From NCBI GenBank assembly GCA_934692295.1, contig CAKUTL010000048.1, positions 1-11,873 on the forward strand: a DNA stretch of 11,873 bases, written 5' to 3'. The notes beneath the pieces are model-generated. The model saw nothing but the letters and a program-made list of their open reading frames with translations, ran no database searches and was not told the DNA's origin. The stretch comes from an uncultured Candidatus Melainabacteria bacterium. GTDB taxonomy: Bacteria; Cyanobacteriota; Vampirovibrionia; Gastranaerophilales; Gastranaerophilaceae. Of this stretch, positions 1 through 6,034 are shown in pieces (positions within the stretch are counted from its first letter, which is position 1; every line of letters starts with the position of its first letter). The translations under genes and the position numbers were made by a program.

Positions 1-308
1 TCACGAGTAAGTTTTATTCCATTTGGTGTTTGAACTTGGAAGTAACCTTTATTTGCAAGAGCAATATCCAATGGATTGTTAGAAATATTTATACGCCCAA
101 CTCTATCATCTTTAGTTGTGGAAACAGCATGAGCACCTAAAAACTCTGCAAAAGATGATACTACAGCCTCTTTTCTTTGATAACCAACTTTATCAAAACC
201 GCCAACATTTTCGTTGCTAATTCCAATCAAAACACTGTCTAAGTGCATAGCTCTGATTGAAGTTGTCAAACCGTTATCATTATAGCGAATTCCACTATTT
301 ATTTGCAT
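1..308 (-). CDS. Flagellar basal-body rod/hook protein (FlgF/FlgG family), N-terminal fragment
   Basis: The frame is open from an ATG at 308 to the left edge, giving 102 residues of a protein cut by the window. An AGAGGTAG ribosome site lies about 5 nt before the ATG and fixes the start. The N-terminus is a helix resembling the rod-family D0 segment (GLTTSIRAMHLDSVLIGISN). Residues 78-102 (NPLDIALANKGYFQVQTPNG then KLTR) match the family's hallmark stretch, usually LDIAIxGxGFFQVxxPdGxxxYTR. These proteins are exported by the flagellar type III apparatus and build the axial rod or hook. The usual N-N-L-A-N-x-x-T-x-G-[FY]-K-R box is altered here to SNENVGGFDKVGYQR (31-45), so the protein is a divergent member, and FlgE, FlgF and FlgG cannot be told apart from this fragment. 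The family call is fairly safe; the paralogue is not. Confidence 0.8.
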   Translation of the reverse strand, partial: MQINSGIRYNDNGLTTSIRAMHLDSVLIGISNENVGGFDKVGYQRKEAVVSSFAEFLGAHAVSTTKDDRVGRINISNNPLDIALANKGYFQVQTPNGIKLTR

Positions 309-321
309 ATTACTACCTCTA

Positions 322-415
322 ACATGTTATATTATTAATATTGTCGAACATTTGTCGATTTTCCTCAATGTTTTTGCGAAAAATCATACATTTGTACGAC
401 ATTTTGACATGTTAT
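322..415 (-). promoter_or_regulatory. Repeated motifs upstream of the flagellar gene
   Basis: Two pairs of repeats lie between the flagellar ATG and its candidate promoters. ACATTTGTCGA (348-358) recurs as ACATTTGTACGA (388-399), with starts 40 bp apart. ACATGTTAT occurs at 322-330 and 407-415. TTGTCGA also repeats at 341-347 and 352-358. Spacing of whole helical turns would suit a DNA-binding regulator, but the region is AT-rich and no regulator is identified. The assignment as operators is inference. Confidence 0.3.
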
Positions 416-446
416 TTAATGGAATTTGGGTAAAAGTCAAAAAATT

Positions 447-482
447 TCCAAAAAAGAAAGTCTCATCAAATTGATAAGACTT
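447..482 (-). terminator. Terminator-like hairpin in the leader of the flagellar gene
   Basis: Read on the minus strand, AAGTCTTATCA, triloop ATT and TGATGAGACTT form an 11-bp stem that includes one U-G wobble. It is followed by a T-rich run (TTCTTTTTT). On the plus strand the wobble becomes an A-C mismatch, so the structure favours minus-strand RNA. It lies about 20-50 nt after the predicted start near 501. It could therefore end a very short RNA or act as an attenuator before the flagellar gene. The stem is AU-rich, so its strength is uncertain. Confidence 0.5.
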
Positions 483-507
483 ATAAATATACATTTACCC
501 CACAAGT

Positions 508-536
508 ATATTAACATATAATAATATCAATGTCAA
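508..536 (-). promoter_or_regulatory. Sigma-70-type promoter reading toward the flagellar gene
   Basis: On the minus strand a perfect TTGACA -35 (536-531) is followed, after 17 nt, by TAATAT (513-508), which matches 4 of 6 bases of the -10 consensus. Transcription would start near 501, leaving a leader of roughly 190 nt before the ATG at 308. A second, weaker candidate, TTGACT at 440-435 with TTAAAT 15 nt downstream, could start a shorter transcript beyond the terminator-like hairpin at 458-482. Confidence 0.5.
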
Positions 537-590
537 GACATATATTTTTGTAAAAAAAAGGGAAAAGGAAGAGGGAAATAAGTTCGTTAA

Positions 591-630
591 AAGTCTATAG
601 GTCAATAAGTTGATAAGCCTATAAGTTCTT
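591..630 (+). repeat. Degenerate octamer tandem array (AAGTNNAT)5
   Basis: Five contiguous 8-mers read AAGTCTAT, AGGTCAAT, AAGTTGAT, AAGCCTAT and AAGTTCTT. The conserved positions are A1, G3 and T8, with mostly T4 and A7. Related arrays occur at both ends of island 3 and at the right end of island 2. Confidence 0.75.
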
Positions 631-638
631 TACGGTTA

Positions 639-667
639 CGTCATACTTCGCTTCGCTCAGTATGACG
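639..667. repeat. Palindromic hairpin of the GTCATACT/AGTATGAC type
   Basis: CGTCATACT and AGTATGACG form a perfect 9-bp inverted repeat around the loop TCGCTTCGCTC. Copies with one arm ending GAGAT instead of GTCAT occur at 6117-6143 and 9674-9700. Confidence 0.8.
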
Positions 668-678
668 AATTTTATAGA

Positions 679-788
679 GGGGTTCGGGGGCATTGCCCCT
701 GATGACACGAACCATTTAATCATTCGTGTTTTTCTTTTTCTGTTCTACTTTTTCTTTTTGCGTCGAAATCAAAAAGAAAAAGTGAACA
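679..788 (+). repeat. 110-bp hairpin module, copy 1
   Basis: The module starts GGGGTTCGGGGGC and ends AAAAAGTGAACA, and it matches 6155-6264 at 102 of 110 positions without gaps. It contains GGGGC-ATT-GCCCC nested inside GGTTCG ... CGAACC. An alternative stem is CACGAA ... TTCGTG followed by TTTTTCTTTTTC, which resembles an intrinsic terminator on the plus strand. A long stem follows (747-760 with 770-783, loop CGTCGAAAT). Its position just before the promoter at 801 could insulate the next gene, but that is inference. Confidence 0.75.
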
Positions 789-800
789 TTAGTCCCCCCA

Positions 801-829
801 TTGAAGAAAATCGATTAATAGTGTAGAAT
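801..829 (+). promoter_or_regulatory. Promoter of the acidic exported protein gene
   Basis: TTGAAG (801-806), a 17-nt spacer and TAGAAT (824-829) match the -35 and -10 consensus at 4/6 and 5/6. Transcription would begin at about 836-837, which is the ATG itself. No ribosome site precedes the ATG, so the message may be leaderless. Confidence 0.55.
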
Positions 830-836
830 ATTTTGT

Positions 837-1787
837 ATGAAAAAGGTTAGTTTAACATTAATTATTTTTATGTTATCTATCTTACCCTGCAGAGCCAATA
901 ATCCGTTTGAAATCAAGATAGACAAAATTTCTCAGTCTTCTGTTTTTGTATATCATATTCCGGATGAAGATAAGGGGCAAGAAGAAACAACTCCTGCCCA
1001 AAATCAAGAAGAAGAACCCGTTATTACATCAGATGATGTTACAGCAGATACCTCAATTAAATCCGATACTTCTGACGATGAGGAAGACGATGAAGAGGAC
1101 GAAGTTGTTGACGAAGAAGATGAAAACATTGATGGTGAATATGAAATGGGAGATATGTACACCGATGTCTTGAAAGGTTATGCAGAATACAACGAGGAAG
1201 AAGCAAATACTATCACCCTTGACGATTCTCCAGACGAATTATTAAAATTAGATATTACAAAACCTGCAAAAGTTGCTAAAAACGATTACACGAGCTTAAA
1301 ATCATCGTCGTTGAAGTTTTATGACAACCAATATTCAAAATACACAGGTTCAGAATACAATATTGCACCTAAATCAAGTACAAATTATAGAAAATATAAA
1401 GGATTTAGTGCAGGTACAACTTATAACCAGTGTATCGATTATGCAGAATTTGAACAGTCTTCCGGAGTATTTTCAAGATATGAATACAAAAATTGGGCAA
1501 TAAATACGGCATATTCAAAAACAATAAATTCAACAAATAACAATTACAATGACAATTTCTATTTCGCTCCGGAATGGAAAGTTAATCAGTATTTTTCATT
1601 AAAAGAAGTTTTTTCAGCAGATGTTGCAAAACATAGAAAGAAAGCAGAATTAGTTTTATCTATTAATCCGTTTGGAAACAAAGATTCTGACCGTATGCGT
1701 TTGGAATTTGGTGCAAATCAATCTTACGATAACACTAATGCTGTTATCAGAAGCCAATTTAAGTTCTCAACTAGCTTTAAATTGTAA
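837..1787 (+). CDS. Exported acidic protein with beta-rich C-terminal half, function unknown
   Basis: I do not recognise this 316-residue protein. It begins with a signal peptide: MKK, a hydrophobic stretch at 4-16, and likely cleavage after CRA near residue 20. ILPC is a poor lipobox because of the proline before Cys. Residues 44-130 are strongly acidic, with an almost pure D/E run at 79-97. Residues 187-316 are rich in aromatic and alternating polar/hydrophobic residues, with about six to eight probable strands separated by Asn-rich turns, and end FSTSFKL. This pattern fits an outer-membrane-type beta domain or beta sandwich on an acidic periplasmic linker; it is too short for a large porin. 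The start is the first ATG after the promoter at 801-829, with no ribosome site visible. Only 75 nt separate it from the next gene, which has its own promoter. Confidence 0.7.
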   Translation: MKKVSLTLIIFMLSILPCRANNPFEIKIDKISQSSVFVYHIPDEDKGQEETTPAQNQEEEPVITSDDVTADTSIKSDTSDDEEDDEEDEVVDEEDENIDGEYEMGDMYTDVLKGYAEYNEEEANTITLDDSPDELLKLDITKPAKVAKNDYTSLKSSSLKFYDNQYSKYTGSEYNIAPKSSTNYRKYKGFSAGTTYNQCIDYAEFEQSSGVFSRYEYKNWAINTAYSKTINSTNNNYNDNFYFAPEWKVNQYFSLKEVFSADVAKHRKKAELVLSINPFGNKDSDRMRLEFGANQSYDNTNAVIRSQFKFSTSFKL

Positions 1788-1803
1788 ACATATAAAAATA
1801 TTT

Positions 1804-1832
1804 TTGTCTGGTGTTTAACTTTTGTTTATAAT
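1804..1832 (+). promoter_or_regulatory. Promoter of the division protein/TPR operon
   Basis: TTGTCT (1804-1809), a 17-nt spacer and a perfect TATAAT (1827-1832) predict a start near 1839. The 5' end of the message would then carry GGAAGCGAGAAG (1841-1852), the only purine-rich ribosome site candidate before the ATG at 1863. Confidence 0.6.
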
Positions 1833-1862
1833 TAAAATAAGGAAGCGAGAAGTTTTTTAGAT

Positions 1863-2330
1863 ATGGAAAATTCCGATTTAGAGCAAAAAAATAACGAAAA
1901 ATCAAAAAAGAAAAAAAGACCAAAACACACAAAACAAACTGGGTTTTACTACTCTTTTTTAACTATTGCACTTATTTTTTGCTTATTTCAAATCGGTTAC
2001 GGTGCAATAATGAATGTGTCTAAAATAATTGCATACCAAGGTAAAACCGTAACTCTTCAAAACTTACTCAAAAAAGCTCAAGCAAGAAATCAAGACCTAA
2101 AATCAGAAAAGAAAATGGTAACATCAGATAACAGTCTTGAGGGCATCGCAAGAAACAACCTGAAAATGGCAGGAGAAGATGAAGTTCTGATTATAATAAA
2201 TCAAAAAGTTGAACAACCGAAAAAGAAAAAAAATAAATGGAATTTTAAAAACTTGTTCAAGAAAAAGAAACCTCAACAAGAAGAAGCTCCTGACAACATT
2301 TATATACCGGAAGAAGTTGTTGAAGAATAG
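1863..2330 (+). CDS. Septum formation initiator-like protein (DivIC/FtsB family)
   Basis: A 155-residue bitopic membrane protein. Residues 15-25 are basic (KKKKRPKHTK) and mark the cytoplasmic side. One membrane segment spans about 28-50. A coiled coil follows at about 53-86. The block SLEGIARNNLKMAGEDEVLI (91-110) matches the DivIC/FtsB signature, in which a Leu-Glu-x-x-Ala-Arg block precedes a G-E-x-V-x-x-I strand. Family members bridge FtsL and FtsQ/DivIB in the divisome and help activate septal wall synthesis. The tail is odd: residues 117-136 are lysine-rich (with WNFKNLF inside) and the last 16 are acidic, although this part should be periplasmic. It starts after the promoter at 1804-1832 with GAGAAG 10 nt before the ATG, and is followed 13 nt later by a TPR gene. 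The family call is good; the exact orthologue is not settled. Confidence 0.82.
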   Translation: MENSDLEQKNNEKSKKKKRPKHTKQTGFYYSFLTIALIFCLFQIGYGAIMNVSKIIAYQGKTVTLQNLLKKAQARNQDLKSEKKMVTSDNSLEGIARNNLKMAGEDEVLIIINQKVEQPKKKKNKWNFKNLFKKKKPQQEEAPDNIYIPEEVVEE

Positions 2331-2343
2331 AAACGGATAAATT

Positions 2344-3912
2344 ATGGAAAATACGCAAAGTTTACAATATATCAAACAAGCATTTGAATTAAAAGATAAA
2401 AAATTCTACAAACCTGCAATTGAAATGCTATACAAGGCTCTTGAAATAGAAAATGACAATATCGAAATCCTATTTCAAATTGGAGAATTATATTTTTTGA
2501 TAAATAATTATGCTCGTGCGATTGATTATCTTGAAAAAGTTTTAGCAATCAATCCAACTCACACAGAAGCATTAAAACTTTCAAGAACAATCAAAGAACG
2601 CCAAGGAAATTTAGATTCTGCTTTAGAAATTTCAACAAAACTTTTTGAAAATCAACAAAATGCCGAAAATTTGAAAGAATTAATCAAAATTCTTGTTAAA
2701 TTAAAACTATTCTGCGAAATTGATAAGTACAAATCTTCTGAATTTTTTAATTCCGATGTAAAAATCGAATGTGCTGAAGCCCTTTATTTGAACGGAGAAA
2801 CAGAACAAGCAAAAGAATTATTTAAAGACTGTGATACAAAAGATGAAAAAGTTCTGCTATTAATTGGAAAAATTAAATTTGATGAACATAAACTTGAAGA
2901 AGCAAAGGAAATTTTTGAAAAAATCGGTAAAAATTCTCAAAATCCGGAGGTTCTAAACTTTTTAGGATTGTTTGAATTAGAAAAAATGAATTTTATCGAA
3001 GCAATAAAAGATTTTTCTAAAGCAGCAAATTTCGATAAAGAAAATTCAAAATATTTATACAATCTAGGCAATGCATATTTTTACAATGGATGGAGCGAAG
3101 AAGCACAAAAAGCATACAGCAAAGCTCTTTACTTAAGCCCTGATAATCTTGATTATAGATATTCTCTTGCGTATTTGTATTTTGACCAAAAAGATTATTC
3201 AAAAGCTCAAAAAGAAATTGATGCAATTTTAGACATCAACTCGGAACATCCACAAGCAAGAGTTTTGAAAGCATTACTTTTAGAAGTTAATAAAGATTTT
3301 CTGGGAGCAGAAAAAATCCTTGAAGAAAACCTATCAAAAGGATTTGATGATGATTTTACAAAAATGTCTTTGAGTAAAATTTATCTTGACCTAAACATCT
3401 TTGATAAAGCTAAAAAATTAGTAAACGAAGTTATTGAAAAAAATCCTGAAAACTTAGACTATTTAAGTGATTTAGCTAATATTTATATCAAAGAAAAAGA
3501 TTACGATAAAGCCATTGAATTAGCTGAAAAAATTCTTGAATTAAATCCAAATTACATTGCAGGAAATATTTTGGGGGCAAAAGCTAGTTATTTGAAAGAA
3601 GATTTTGAAATCGCAAAAGATTATGCTCAAGAAGCTATTTCTTTGGATTTAAACTGCTCACAGGGTTATTATTATTTAGCTCTTGTGAGATTTAAAACAG
3701 AAGACACCGACGAAGCTATCGAATGTATGAAGCGTGCTATTTTATATGATTTGAATAATCCTGAATATTACGCTAAAATGAGTGAATTTTATAAATCAAA
3801 ACAAGATTACAAATCCGCCCTAGAATACATTTCAGAAGCTGAAAGTCTTGATAATTCAAATCAATACAAATTTATGTACTCTGAACTGGTTAAACTGAAT
3901 AGAAAAAAATAA
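2344..3912 (+). CDS. Large tetratricopeptide-repeat protein
   Basis: The 522 residues are almost wholly helical TPR repeats. The clearest units are at about 41-74, 203-233, 236-268, 270-302, 372-404, 406-436, 440-472 and 474-505, each with the usual A-x-x-Y-x-x-A-x-x-x-x-x-x-x-[AS]-x-x-x-x-P spacing. The segment 105-200 is more degenerate, so the total is probably 13-14 units. There is no signal peptide or membrane segment, so it is predicted to be cytoplasmic. TPR superhelices bind peptides or proteins, and no catalytic domain is attached. It lies 13 nt after the division gene with only a weak GGA ribosome site, which suggests co-transcription. A scaffold for the divisome is possible but unproven. 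The repeat identification is certain; the role is not. Confidence 0.85.
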   Translation: MENTQSLQYIKQAFELKDKKFYKPAIEMLYKALEIENDNIEILFQIGELYFLINNYARAIDYLEKVLAINPTHTEALKLSRTIKERQGNLDSALEISTKLFENQQNAENLKELIKILVKLKLFCEIDKYKSSEFFNSDVKIECAEALYLNGETEQAKELFKDCDTKDEKVLLLIGKIKFDEHKLEEAKEIFEKIGKNSQNPEVLNFLGLFELEKMNFIEAIKDFSKAANFDKENSKYLYNLGNAYFYNGWSEEAQKAYSKALYLSPDNLDYRYSLAYLYFDQKDYSKAQKEIDAILDINSEHPQARVLKALLLEVNKDFLGAEKILEENLSKGFDDDFTKMSLSKIYLDLNIFDKAKKLVNEVIEKNPENLDYLSDLANIYIKEKDYDKAIELAEKILELNPNYIAGNILGAKASYLKEDFEIAKDYAQEAISLDLNCSQGYYYLALVRFKTEDTDEAIECMKRAILYDLNNPEYYAKMSEFYKSKQDYKSALEYISEAESLDNSNQYKFMYSELVKLNRKK

Positions 3913-3918
3913 ATTAAT

Positions 3919-3946
3919 TTGATTTCACAAAAAATATAATTATAAT
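3919..3946 (+). promoter_or_regulatory. Candidate promoter of the HEALH protein gene
   Basis: TTGATT (3919-3924), 16 nt and TATAAT (3941-3946) predict a start near 3953. A second TATAAT lies at 3935-3940 but would give a spacer of only 10 nt. The AT-rich context lowers confidence. Confidence 0.45.
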
Positions 3947-3988
3947 TCATGTTATCCCGTCAGTTTAATAAGAAGAGGTTAGGAAAGT

Positions 3989-4672
3989 ATGATATTAAAT
4001 AAACTTATAACAAAAACACTTGGTGTAATCTCTATATTTGCACTCACCGCAACAATGACTTTTGCCGCAGAGCCAAATATGACGGTTCCGCACCAATACC
4101 CTAAAAAATACACCCCTGAATACATCAAACAAATTACCCCAGGGTATAAAGATGTTGGAAAAGACGAAGTTTTTTATGTTGCACTAGACATGCTAAAAGA
4201 TACAGAAGGAATGTTTTCTCGTAACGCAATCTTAGGAAACAACCTTTCTGAAAAACCCGTAAGAATTGAATTTCGTAATCTAAGTGAAATCAATGCAGAA
4301 TACGCAACATTTGATGCTTTAGGATGGAAAAAAGGTAAAAAATTATACATCTATATCAATACAAAACACAAAGATGCACCAGCAGGTGCAATTGCTGCAC
4401 TACTTGCCCATGAAGCACTTCACCAAGATGAATACAATTCACTTGCAGAAGAAACTTACGCTTGGACAATGGAAGCTGTTGTTTGGAATGATATTTTAAA
4501 ACTTTATCCAGAAAGTAATCAAGAACAATACCCTCTTGTAACAAGGGAAAATACTTTAAAACGACTTCTAGAAAAAGGTAATTACACAAATAAATACATT
4601 AAAAAGGCGGTATTATCTAATTCTGGATACAAAAATTTACCATCATATTCTCCTGGTTTTGATAATTTATAA
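3989..4672 (+). CDS. Exported zincin-like protein with HEALH motif
   Basis: A 227-residue precursor with a signal peptide: positively charged start, hydrophobic core at 10-25, likely cleavage after FAA near 27. The mature part is compact. Residues 118-125 (KLYIYINT) form a probable strand, followed by a helix containing HEALH at 141-145, with two downstream glutamates at 154-155 (AEETYAW). HExxH with a nearby Glu is the zinc site of gluzincin-type metallopeptidases: the two His and a downstream Glu bind zinc and the Glu of HExxH is the base. I do not recognise the family, and a structural or inactive zincin fold cannot be excluded. AGGAAAG lies just before the ATG, with AGAAGAGG further upstream. 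The next gene downstream is also an exported protease, CtpA-like, but it appears to have its own promoter. Confidence 0.6.
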   Translation: MILNKLITKTLGVISIFALTATMTFAAEPNMTVPHQYPKKYTPEYIKQITPGYKDVGKDEVFYVALDMLKDTEGMFSRNAILGNNLSEKPVRIEFRNLSEINAEYATFDALGWKKGKKLYIYINTKHKDAPAGAIAALLAHEALHQDEYNSLAEETYAWTMEAVVWNDILKLYPESNQEQYPLVTRENTLKRLLEKGNYTNKYIKKAVLSNSGYKNLPSYSPGFDNL

Positions 4673-4711
4673 AGATTTTTGAATAAATACTTGTTTTACT
4701 TAAAAAGTATA

Positions 4712-4740
4712 TTGATTAAAAAAAATCATTGATGTTAAAT
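4712..4740 (+). promoter_or_regulatory. Candidate promoter of the CtpA-like gene
   Basis: TTGATT (4712-4717), 17 nt and TTAAAT (4735-4740) would place the start at about 4747-4748, that is at the ATG. No ribosome site is visible before it. Matches are 4/6 and 4/6 in AT-rich DNA, so this is only moderately supported. Confidence 0.4.
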
Positions 4741-4747
4741 TAAAACT

Positions 4748-5980
4748 ATGAGAAGAAGGATTAAAGCATTATTATTTTTCGTTGGTGTTGCAGTTACATT
4801 CTGTGCGGTTCGTACTTTTAATACAACCAACCATAATCCAATGCTAACGTCTGATACACAAACGGTTGATACAACTAAAGTTTCAGCTCAAAGTTTGTAT
4901 GATAAAACTTGGCAAACAGTAAAAAATGAATATTATGACCCAAATTTTAATCATCAGCATTGGGCAAGATGGAAAAATCGTTATTTGGGCAAAATTCAAA
5001 CCGAAGAAGATGCAAAAGTTGCAATAGAAACTATGTTGGCAAGTTTGAATGACCCATATTCAAGATTTTTAACTAAAGAAGAATTTTCCGAACAAAATAC
5101 CTCTATCACTTCAAAAATTTCAGGAATTGGGGTAAATATTATCAACGATTCCGGAAAAATTAGAATTATAAGTGTAATAGAAAATACTCCGGCACAATTT
5201 GCAGATATTCACGCCGGAGATATAATCCTTGCAATTGACGGGAAAAAAGTTAGCGGATTATCACTTGCAGAAGTTTCAAACCTCGTAAAAGGTCCGACAA
5301 ACACCTTTGTAAGTGTTGATATTTTGAGAAATAAAGAACGAATAAACAAAAAAATTATCAGAAAAGAAATCAAAATTAAAACCGTTAAAAGTTATATAGA
5401 AAAAAACATCGGCTATATTCAAATTTCAAGTTTTATCAGCAATTCTACCCCAAACGAATTTCTTGAAGCTCTTGAAAACACCAATGATTCACAAGGTTTG
5501 ATAGTTGATTTACGAGGAAATACCGGCGGACTTTTAACAAATGCAATATTCATTGCAAATTTATTTATAGAAAAAGGACGCTTAGTCAGCATTGTTGGTA
5601 GAAATGGTTACAGATACGATGTTATGGCTAGGGATACTGACCTCGAAATTAAAAAACCTGTAATAATTTTAGTTAATGGAGCAAGTGCAAGTGCTAGTGA
5701 AATTTTATCTGGAGCATTAAAAGACTATCACAAAGCAAAAATTATTGGGACAAGAACATATGGTAAAGGTATGGTTCAAAAAATTATTCCTCTTCCAAAT
5801 GAAACAGGGCTAAATTTAACAATTGCAAAATACCTTACACCAAAAGGAAAAGACATAAACAAAAAAGGAATTTCTCCGGATATAGAAGTTGAATTTACAC
5901 AAAAAGATATTTCTGAACGCAAAGATGTACAACTAGAAACTGCTAAACAAGTTTTAGAAAAAATTATCGCAAAAAAGTAA
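4748..5980 (+). CDS. ctpA: Carboxy-terminal processing protease (S41A family, CtpA-like)
   Basis: A 410-residue serine protease of typical CtpA length. Residues 6-22 form a signal anchor or signal peptide, so the enzyme should act in the periplasm. A helical N-terminal domain (about 45-115, with NDPYSRFLT) is followed by a PDZ domain (about 118-205, with NTPAQFADIHAGDIILAIDG) that presents substrate C-termini. The S41 core follows, with RGNTGGLL at 256-263. The catalytic Ser is most likely S315 in NGASASASE, with K340 in TYGKG and Q344, the same 25- and 4-residue spacing as in characterised CtpB. All catalytic residues are present. Family members trim or degrade envelope proteins; the cyanobacterial CtpA matures photosystem D1, which is not expected to be a substrate here. 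Repeat island 2 begins at the stop codon. No good ribosome site precedes the ATG. Confidence 0.93.
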   Translation: MRRRIKALLFFVGVAVTFCAVRTFNTTNHNPMLTSDTQTVDTTKVSAQSLYDKTWQTVKNEYYDPNFNHQHWARWKNRYLGKIQTEEDAKVAIETMLASLNDPYSRFLTKEEFSEQNTSITSKISGIGVNIINDSGKIRIISVIENTPAQFADIHAGDIILAIDGKKVSGLSLAEVSNLVKGPTNTFVSVDILRNKERINKKIIRKEIKIKTVKSYIEKNIGYIQISSFISNSTPNEFLEALENTNDSQGLIVDLRGNTGGLLTNAIFIANLFIEKGRLVSIVGRNGYRYDVMARDTDLEIKKPVIILVNGASASASEILSGALKDYHKAKIIGTRTYGKGMVQKIIPLPNETGLNLTIAKYLTPKGKDINKKGISPDIEVEFTQKDISERKDVQLETAKQVLEKIIAKK

Positions 5981-6034
5981 GTTTATAAGGGAAAAAGGAA
6001 GAGGGAAATAAGGGAATAGGTTCGTAACAGTTTC

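Larger units (their letters stand above)
555..788. repeat. Composite repeat island 1 (truncated or rearranged copy)
   Basis: This gene-free stretch is built from modules shared with the islands at 5981-6402 and 9540-9969. In order it holds a GGGAAAAGGAAGAGGGAAAT segment ending AAGTTCGTT, which is the left end of the element; an octamer array (591-630); a palindromic hairpin (639-667); and a 110-bp hairpin module (679-788). There is no matching right terminus. The octamers follow the left end in direct rather than inverted orientation, so this copy looks rearranged or nested. No transposase is encoded. Confidence 0.75.

Noticed and set aside
344..358. A LexA-like box (CGAACATTTGTCG).
   Set aside because: The half sites are not complementary enough for a LexA dyad, and a flagellar gene is not a typical SOS target.
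384..494. A 36-codon minus-strand frame in the flagellar leader, preceded by GTGGGGTAA.
   Set aside because: It overlaps the terminator-like hairpin, the G-run is not a good ribosome site, and an open frame of this length is expected by chance in such AT-rich DNA.
591..630. Octamer arrays considered as a CRISPR array.
   Set aside because: The units are contiguous 8-mers without spacers, far shorter than CRISPR repeats, and no cas gene is present.
855..893. Lipoprotein signal (ILPC) in the acidic exported protein.
   Set aside because: Proline directly before the Cys does not fit a lipobox; an ordinary cleavage after CRA is more likely.
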